Shown here one piece after another: positions 6,069 through 10,433 of a stretch of DNA of 10,433 nucleotides. Numbering within the stretch: position 1 is the stretch's first letter; each line of letters begins with the position of its first letter. Origin of the DNA: Candidatus Colimonas fimequi (lineage in GTDB: Bacteria > Bacillota > Clostridia > Peptostreptococcales > Anaerovoracaceae); contig JAGHTQ010000108.1 in NCBI GenBank assembly GCA_018065295.1, positions 1 through 10,433 of the forward strand. Direction: 5' to 3'. The notes beneath the pieces are model-generated. The model saw only the letters and a program-made list of their open reading frames with translations, searched no databases and had not been told where the DNA came from. The translations under genes were made by a program, and so were the position numbers.

Positions 6069-6097
6069 AAAAGGACGACATTTGATGTCGTCCTTTT
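6069..6097. terminator. Terminator between phosphodiesterase gene and argH
   Basis: A 12-bp perfect stem, AAAAGGACGACA (6069-6080) with TGTCGTCCTTTT (6086-6097), and loop TTTGA. The terminal A/T pairs give a short U tract on either strand. It ends the plus-strand phosphodiesterase transcript and probably also the argH transcript, about 100 bases past argH's stop. Confidence 0.8.
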
Positions 6098-6115
6098 AAA
6101 TTGCAATTATATACA

Positions 6116-6201
6116 ATCTGCGTGTGCCAGTCCTTCAGGTCTGGCATCGCTCCTGTGTATTGATCTGCGTGTGACAGTCCTTCAGGTCTGGCATCGCTCC
6201 T
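6116..6201. repeat. Tandem 39-bp repeat after argH
   Basis: Two copies, 6116-6154 and 6163-6201, match at 38 of 39 bases (C6127 versus A6174) and are separated by 8 bases, a 47-bp period. The right copy ends inside the argH stop codon. Each copy contains an imperfect hairpin, GCCAGTCC / GGTCTGGC around TTCA, which the 6174 change weakens in the right copy. It looks like a recent duplication of the argH 3' flank. As RNA it would give two stem-loops just after argH. Confidence 0.85.
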
Positions 6202-7564
6202 ATTTTCTGATGTTCTCCAGCTGCTCCTTAACGCTTGCAAAGGATGTTGATCCAGTTGACTTCTTAGCGTTAATGCAAGCTTCTGCTGTGATGTTCTCGT
6301 AGATATCATCTTCGAACTTATCTGAGAATTCCTTGAGTGTTTCAAGTGGAATGTCTTCAATTGCTGTACGATTGTTCACGCAGTACAGAACGATCTTGCC
6401 GATGATTTCGTGGCAATCTCTGAATGGAATGCCCTTGCGAACCAGATAGTCAGCTGCATCAGTAGCGTTCATGAAGCCGTTCTTAACAGCGCTTCTCATT
6501 GTATCCTTGTTGAAAGTGATTGTTGTAATCATCTCAGTGAAGATACCGATTGAAGCCTTAAGTGTATCAACAGCATCGAATACTGGTGGCTTGTCTTCCT
6601 GCATGTCCTTGTTGTACGCAAGTGGCAGGCTCTTCATAAGAGTGAAGAGGGTAATCATGTCGCCGTAAACTCTGCCAGTCTTACCTCTGATCAGTTCAGC
6701 CATATCAGGGTTCTTCTTCTGTGGCATGATGCTGCTGCCTGTGCTGAATGCGTCGTCCATGTCAACGAAACCGAATTCTGTTGAATTCCAGATGATCAGT
6801 TCTTCGCAAAATCTGCTAAGGTGCATCATGAGAATTGATGCGTCTGACAGGAATTCCAGAGCGAAGTCTCTGTCGCTTACAGCGTCGATGCTGTTAGGGC
6901 AGATGCCGTCGAAATCCAGCTGCTGCGCCAGGAAGAATCTATCTGTATTGTAAGTTGTACCAGCAAGTGCGCCGCTGCCAAGTGGCAGGTTATTAAGTCT
7001 CTTGCGGCAGTCCTTAAGTCTGCTAACGTCTCTTGAGAACATCTGATAGTAAGCCAGCATATAGTGAGCTAATGTTACAGGCTGAGCTCTCTGAAGGTGA
7101 GTGTAGCCAGGCATGATTGTTTCCTGATTCTTCTCTGCGATGTCATAGAGAGCGTCCAGGAGTTTCTCAACCAGTGCAGTGATGATGTCGATTTCGCCTC
7201 TCATGTAAAGTCTGAAGTCTACAGCAACCTGGTCATTACGGCTTCTTGCAGTGTGAAGTTTCTTGCCTGTTTCACCGATTCTCTCAGTGAGTACTGACTC
7301 GATATTCATGTGAATATCTTCGTTCTCGATTGTGAATTCAATCTTGCCAGCTTCGATGTCTTCCTTGATCTGTGCAAGTGTGCTTGTAATCAGGTCAGCT
7401 TCCTCCTGTGTCAGGATTCCCTGCTTAGCCAGCATGTTAGCGTGTGCTGTGCTTCCCTGAATGTCCTGTGCATAGAATCTCTGGTCGAACTGAATTGACG
7501 CATTGAATTCGTTTGCTGATTGTGTGGCAGCCTTAGTAAATCTGCCCTTCCACATTTTTGCCAT
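6200..7564 (-). CDS. argH: Argininosuccinate lyase
   Basis: A 454-residue cytoplasmic enzyme of the fumarase/aspartase superfamily. It splits argininosuccinate into arginine and fumarate, the last step of arginine synthesis. Visible signatures are TARSRNDQ (105-112), THLQRAQP (155-162) with the catalytic-type His156, and the superfamily signature GSSIMPQKKNPD (276-287), whose serines sit on the mobile catalytic loop. Length is normal. ATG 7564 follows GGAG 8 to 9 bases upstream. It appears monocistronic, with no argG or other arginine gene in the window. Its minus-strand promoter is not clear: a TAAAAT overlaps the TACACC-N8-GGTGTA palindrome at 7618-7637. No convincing ArgR box was seen. Confidence 0.97.
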   Translation of the reverse strand: MAKMWKGRFTKAATQSANEFNASIQFDQRFYAQDIQGSTAHANMLAKQGILTQEEADLITSTLAQIKEDIEAGKIEFTIENEDIHMNIESVLTERIGETGKKLHTARSRNDQVAVDFRLYMRGEIDIITALVEKLLDALYDIAEKNQETIMPGYTHLQRAQPVTLAHYMLAYYQMFSRDVSRLKDCRKRLNNLPLGSGALAGTTYNTDRFFLAQQLDFDGICPNSIDAVSDRDFALEFLSDASILMMHLSRFCEELIIWNSTEFGFVDMDDAFSTGSSIMPQKKNPDMAELIRGKTGRVYGDMITLFTLMKSLPLAYNKDMQEDKPPVFDAVDTLKASIGIFTEMITTITFNKDTMRSAVKNGFMNATDAADYLVRKGIPFRDCHEIIGKIVLYCVNNRTAIEDIPLETLKEFSDKFEDDIYENITAEACINAKKSTGSTSFASVKEQLENIRK

Positions 7565-7617
7565 TAATCTATCTCCATTTCATTAAATAATTCGCTTATG
7601 CGCATACATCATAATTT

Positions 7618-7637
7618 TACACCAAATCACAGGTGTA
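7618..7637. promoter_or_regulatory. Palindromic operator candidate between argH and the AAA+ gene
   Basis: TACACC (7618-7623), 8 bases, GGTGTA (7632-7637). The palindrome abuts a possible minus-strand -10 TAAAAT for argH and lies upstream of the plus-strand promoter of the AAA+ gene. The cognate regulator is unknown. Confidence 0.35.
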
Positions 7638-7653
7638 TGAAAGTGGTAATTGG

Positions 7654-7682
7654 TTGTTATCAGAGGCATTCAATGATATAAT
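7654..7682 (+). promoter_or_regulatory. Promoter of the Lon-like AAA+ gene
   Basis: TTGTTA (7654-7659), a 17-base spacer and TATAAT (7677-7682) preceded by TGA (extended -10). The start would be near 7689. The ribosome site AAGGAG (7700-7705) is 7 bases before ATG 7713. Confidence 0.8.
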
Positions 7683-7712
7683 TTCTTCGACTGATAATTA
7701 AGGAGAGTAATT

Positions 7713-9203
7713 ATGGCAGTATTTGATTTTAGCAAAATTCCAGAGAAAAATAGCGATCCAGTATGCACATACAAGGTGTTCTATTCCAATGAACATAAGA
7801 TGTCACCAGAGAAGCCGGTAGCTATTATTGATAATACAGAAGTTCACTGGGAAGAGAACCATGCAGAAGGCATGTTCACAAACCCAGTTAAGAGAACAAG
7901 CTTTGAATTCGAAACAGAAGACGGAGTTATTTCTGCAGACATTACAGATATCGATGCTCGTTTCGTAAGCCTTCTTCAGTGGCTTGGCGAAAACCACATC
8001 AGAGTTAGCCTGGCAGGTGTTAACAGAGCTGATGGATATAGAGTGTACGGTATCAACGAAATCGCATTCGGCGGCGGCACTAAGCTGTCAGCTGAAGACG
8101 GATTCCTTCAGTACATGATCGATAGACTCCTGGCTAGCAATGCGCCAGCAGAAGACGAACTTGAAACAGACGAACTGATTCTGGAAGGCGATGCAATGAA
8201 GATTACTTCAGTGCAGAGCATTACAGACTTTATTAAATGCGCCGGCAAGACTTTGCCTGATAACATCAGACTTTGGGCAAGCAGAAATCTGGCCGTAGCA
8301 CGTTCTAACGAAGTAACTGCGGCTGAGAGAAGACACGCTCAGAGAGCTCTCTCAATCATGCTTAACGTTCAGTGGAAGAACAACTACTTCGAGTCAATTG
8401 ACCCGGTTGAGGCTAGAAGAATTCTTGACGAAGAACTCTATGGCATGGAGCCTGTTAAGCAGAGAATTATCGAGACTATCATTCAGATCAATAGAACTCA
8501 TACTCTGCCAGCATACGGCATTCTGCTCATCGGTCCTGCAGGTACTGGTAAGTCACAGATTGCGTACGCAGTAGCAAGAATCCTGAAACTTCCTTGGACA
8601 ACTTTGGACATGAGTTCAATCAACGACCCAGAACAGCTGACAGGAAGCTCAAGAATTTATTCCAACGCTAAGCCTGGCATGATTATGGAAGCATTCTCAC
8701 ACGCAGGCGAATCAAACCTGGTATTTATCATTAACGAACTTGATAAGGCTAATAGCGGCAAGGGTACAGCGAACCCATCAGACGTTCTGCTGACACTCCT
8801 CGATAACCTGGGATTCACAGACAACTACATGGAATGTATGATTCCGACTTCAGGTGTTTATCCTATCGCAACAGCTAACCGTAAGGAAGACATCAGCGCA
8901 CCACTGCTTTCTAGATTCGCGATTATTGAACTGCCTGATTACACTGACGAAGAGAAGAAAATCATCTTCTCAGATTACTCACTTCCTAGAGTTATTAAGA
9001 AGATGGGTCTTGAGGACGGCGAGTGCACAGTTACTGATGATGGCCTTGAGGAAGTAATCAGCAGACATAAGGAATCTGGCGGTATCAGAGAACTGGAACA
9101 GATTGCTGAGCACATGGCGGCTAACGCCCTCTATAGAATTGAAGTAGAGAAGGTTGAACGTGTTGTATATGATGCAGCTGCTGTTAAGGAGTCAATTGGT
9201 TAG
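7713..9203 (+). CDS. Lon-like AAA+ ATPase without protease domain
   Basis: A 496-residue protein. Residues about 236-480 match the AAA+ module of Lon: ILDEELYGMEPVKQRIIE before the core, then Walker A GPAGTGKS (274-281). The Walker B region is VFIINELDK (337-345), sensor-1 region ATAN (386-389), arginine-finger segment LLSRF (R401) and sensor 2 GGIRELE (R459). In Lon the Walker B reads LLDEID; here the Asp is Asn341 while the catalytic-type Glu342 remains, so Mg-ATP handling may be altered. The protein stops after the AAA+ lid: the Ser-Lys peptidase domain is absent. Residues 1-230 form a different N-terminal region, partly beta-rich (30-120) with an acidic segment near 147-158, that I do not recognise. 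An unfolding, remodelling or scaffold role is inferred. The gene has its own promoter and a strong ribosome site. Confidence 0.78.
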   Translation: MAVFDFSKIPEKNSDPVCTYKVFYSNEHKMSPEKPVAIIDNTEVHWEENHAEGMFTNPVKRTSFEFETEDGVISADITDIDARFVSLLQWLGENHIRVSLAGVNRADGYRVYGINEIAFGGGTKLSAEDGFLQYMIDRLLASNAPAEDELETDELILEGDAMKITSVQSITDFIKCAGKTLPDNIRLWASRNLAVARSNEVTAAERRHAQRALSIMLNVQWKNNYFESIDPVEARRILDEELYGMEPVKQRIIETIIQINRTHTLPAYGILLIGPAGTGKSQIAYAVARILKLPWTTLDMSSINDPEQLTGSSRIYSNAKPGMIMEAFSHAGESNLVFIINELDKANSGKGTANPSDVLLTLLDNLGFTDNYMECMIPTSGVYPIATANRKEDISAPLLSRFAIIELPDYTDEEKKIIFSDYSLPRVIKKMGLEDGECTVTDDGLEEVISRHKESGGIRELEQIAEHMAANALYRIEVEKVERVVYDAAAVKESIG

Positions 9204-9205
9204 CC

Positions 9206-9235
9206 TTGGCAAATTTTGGGAGCTGATGCTATAAT
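9206..9235 (+). promoter_or_regulatory. Promoter of the mgtE leader
   Basis: TTGGCA (9206-9211), an 18-base spacer and TATAAT (9230-9235) preceded by TGC (extended -10). Transcription would start near 9242, about 290 bases before mgtE. It begins 2 bases after the preceding gene's stop codon. A small hairpin, GGCG-AAC-CGCC (9248-9258), sits at the predicted RNA 5' end. Confidence 0.8.
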
Positions 9236-9292
9236 ACAAAAGTTAGTGGCGAACCGCCCTATCTATATATCAATCAAAGGAGGTAAGAAGAC

Positions 9293-9397
9293 GTGGACAG
9301 TTGTGATAGTCGAAGTCAAATGAACATAGCTTATAACGATGGGCAAGACTTGGATTATCGTTCAAGTGTTTTTGACGTGCTTCTTGCACCTTGCTGA
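9293..9397 (+). CDS. Putative 34-residue leader peptide of mgtE
   Basis: GTG 9293 is 9 bases after AAAGGAGG (9276-9283), the strongest ribosome site in the window. The ORF runs 34 codons to TGA 9395-9397. The peptide begins MDSCDSRSQMNIAYNDGQDL and ends DVLLAPC. Aspartate recurs at positions 2, 5, 16, 19, 21 and 28. Codons 13-17 (through NDG) lie in the 5' arm of the proposed antiterminator stem at 9330-9342, so translating ribosomes would break that stem. Salmonella mgtL, before mgtA, is a known Mg2+-responsive leader peptide rich in acidic residues and proline; the parallel here is inference, with no sequence similarity. The peptide is probably regulatory rather than functional in itself. 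Confidence 0.6.
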   Translation: MDSCDSRSQMNIAYNDGQDLDYRSSVFDVLLAPC

Positions 9398-9451
9398 TAC
9401 GCACGTGTTAGTGTGAACTTAATATAATCGAAGCCTTCATCCATCGTTAAG
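9330..9451 (+). promoter_or_regulatory. Structured antiterminator region in the mgtE leader
   Basis: Nested pairings can be drawn. P1 is CTTATAACGATGG (9330-9342) with CCATCGTTAAG (9441-9451), with a 2-base bulge. P2 is CTTGGATTAT (9349-9358) with ATAATCGAAG (9424-9433), with one G-G mismatch. P3 is ACGTGC (9375-9380) with GCACGT (9401-9406). The P1 3' arm is also the 5' arm of the terminator at 9439-9501, so P1 and the terminator exclude each other. The M-box core expected before many mgtE genes was not found. Confidence 0.6.
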
Positions 9452-9501
9452 AGAAAATCACAACAATTGGAGTTGTAGTTCTTAACTACGATGGATTTTT
9501 T
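9439..9501 (+). terminator. Intrinsic terminator (attenuator) before mgtE
   Basis: ATCCATCGTTAAG (9439-9451) pairs with CTTAACTACGATGGAT (9481-9496), 13 bp with a 3-base bulge. An inner stem ACAAC/GTTGT (9460-9464, 9472-9476) closes the loop, and T6 (9496-9501) follows. It lies between the leader ORF and mgtE, within one transcription unit, so it is an attenuator rather than a gene-end terminator. Confidence 0.8.
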
Positions 9502-9534
9502 GTGCCCTTTTTTAGGGCAAGAAGGAGGCTTAAT

Positions 9535-10433
9535 ATGACAAGAGAAGTACTTAAAGAACCAATTTTCGCAGAAGAAATCGTTGAAATAATCAGAAGCAAC
9601 CTTACAGCAGCAGAACTGGTGGAATTGCTGGAGGATTTTCATGATAATGATATTGCTCAGAGCCTGGAACTTCTGGAGAGGGATGAGCGAATTAAGTTAT
9701 ACCGCATTCTGGGATCTGGATGGATATCTGAGATATTCTCATATATAGATGAACCTGAGAGATATGTTGATGAAATGGGAATTGAAACTCTTGCTGAGAT
9801 TATAAATGAAATGGATTCGGACGATGCGGTAGACTTATTAGAAAAACTTGATAAGGATACTGTTGTAGCATTAAGACCATTTTTTACAGAGACTGTTAAG
9901 GCGGATATCAAACTTATTACATCATACGATGAAGATGAAATCGGTAGCTTGATTACTACCAAATTTATCCGTATTAGCGATGGCCTAAGTGTTAGTCAGG
10001 CTACTCGTGAGATGATTAGGCAGGCAGGAGATAACGACAATATTTCAACAATTTATGTTAACGATAAGGAAGGTAAGTTTGTAGGTGCTATTGAACTTCA
10101 GGATTTGATTACCGCTAGACGTTCCGATGAACTGGATTCGCTTATCAGTACGTCATATCCGTTCCTTAGGGATCATGACATCATTTCAGAAAACATCGAG
10201 AGAATCAAAGATTATGCAGAAGATTCACTACCTGTTCTCAATTCGCGAAATGAAATCTTAGGAATCATAACATCACAGGACATAATTGAAGCTGTTGATG
10301 ATGAACTGGGCGATGACTACGCTAAACTGGCAGGTCTCACTTCAGAGGAAGATCTGCGAGAGACGACCATGAAGAGTATGAAAAAGCGACTTCCTTGGCT
10401 GATTGCATTGCTGTTTCTTGGAATGGGTGTATC
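9535..10433 (+). CDS. mgtE: Magnesium transporter MgtE (5' part, cut by window end)
   Basis: About 299 codons are present before the window ends. MgtE is a dimeric Mg2+-selective channel in the cytoplasmic membrane, gated by its cytosolic Mg2+-binding domains. The order is normal. An acidic helical N domain (about 10-130) includes LVELLEDFHDNDIAQSLELL. A first CBS domain (about 140-190) contains VNDKEGKFVGAIELQDL, and a second (about 200-255) contains LPVLNSRNEILGIITSQDI. The plug-helix region DDYAKLAGLTSEEDL (about 260-274) follows, then MKKRLPWLIALLFLGMGV entering the first membrane helix. The remaining helices lie beyond the edge. ATG 9535 is 6 bases after AAGGAGG (9522-9528). A small hairpin, GCCC-T6A-GGGC (9504-9518), lies just before that site and could affect initiation. 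Confidence 0.95.
   Translation, partial: MTREVLKEPIFAEEIVEIIRSNLTAAELVELLEDFHDNDIAQSLELLERDERIKLYRILGSGWISEIFSYIDEPERYVDEMGIETLAEIINEMDSDDAVDLLEKLDKDTVVALRPFFTETVKADIKLITSYDEDEIGSLITTKFIRISDGLSVSQATREMIRQAGDNDNISTIYVNDKEGKFVGAIELQDLITARRSDELDSLISTSYPFLRDHDIISENIERIKDYAEDSLPVLNSRNEILGIITSQDIIEAVDDELGDDYAKLAGLTSEEDLRETTMKSMKKRLPWLIALLFLGMGV

Noticed and set aside
6100..6201. Small minus-strand ORFs starting MPDLKD in each 39-bp repeat copy
   Set aside because: AGGAG is only 2 bases from the ATG, too close to work, and the two ORFs diverge after the repeat; no family resemblance.
7565..7610. ArgR (ARG box) operator before argH
   Set aside because: The AT-rich CATTAAATAATTCG stretch is not palindromic and does not match paired TGAAT/ATTCA half-sites.
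9242..9534. M-box (ykoK) Mg2+ riboswitch before mgtE
   Set aside because: The conserved M-box core (GUUAGGUGAGGCUCCU-type segment) could not be found anywhere in the leader, although the terminator arrangement is similar.
9355..9962. Minus-strand ORFs opposite the mgtE leader and mgtE
   Set aside because: They run antisense to the leader and to the clear MgtE coding frame and have no family resemblance.

Overview
The window looks like a chromosomal segment from a low-to-moderate GC anaerobic member of the Bacillota, probably class Clostridia. Support: AGGAGG-type ribosome sites, TTGACA/TATAAT-type promoters (often with an extended TGn -10), intrinsic terminators, AGA as the main arginine codon, a DUF4234-SHOCT membrane protein and a clostridial-type PD-(D/E)XK-like hypothetical protein. 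The genus cannot be read from the sequence.

Layout, left to right. (1) The end of an unidentified gene, a 19-codon signal-peptide-like ORF, a bidirectional terminator and a minus-strand tRNA-Arg(ACG). (2) An AT-rich stretch with a promoter and a regular array of eight alternating 10-mers (TGAACTTTT / AAAAGTTCA), then a PD-(D/E)XK-like gene whose codon use differs from its neighbours. (3) tcdA (tRNA ct6A formation), overlapping a DUF4234-SHOCT membrane protein gene, then a 68-residue two-helix membrane protein. (4) A minus-strand two-gene operon of apparent pseudoenzymes: a cysteine-free fragment of the MoaA radical-SAM core, and a Fic-fold protein whose HPFxDGNGR motif reads YPFPDYSAE. (5) A YfcE-type phosphodiesterase, a shared terminator, a 39-bp tandem repeat and convergent argH (argininosuccinate lyase). 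(6) Divergent from argH, a Lon-like AAA+ protein with no protease domain and Asn in place of the Walker B Asp. (7) mgtE (Mg2+ transporter/channel, cut by the window edge), preceded by a leader of about 290 nt.

The strongest unusual signal is the mgtE leader. A 34-codon Asp-rich leader ORF has the best Shine-Dalgarno site in the window. An upstream arm, CTTATAACGATGG, lies inside that ORF and competes with the terminator's own 3' arm, CTTAACTACGATGGAT, for the same CCATCGTTAAG element. A U6 terminator follows, just before mgtE. No M-box core is visible. The inferred model is transcription attenuation controlled by leader translation, in the logic of Salmonella mgtL/mgtA.

Other points of interest are the alternating repeat array before the nuclease-like gene, the paired pseudo-MoaA/pseudo-Fic operon, and the protease-less Lon-like ATPase. 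The housekeeping genes (tcdA, argH, phosphodiesterase, mgtE, tRNA) look normal and show no shared pathway.
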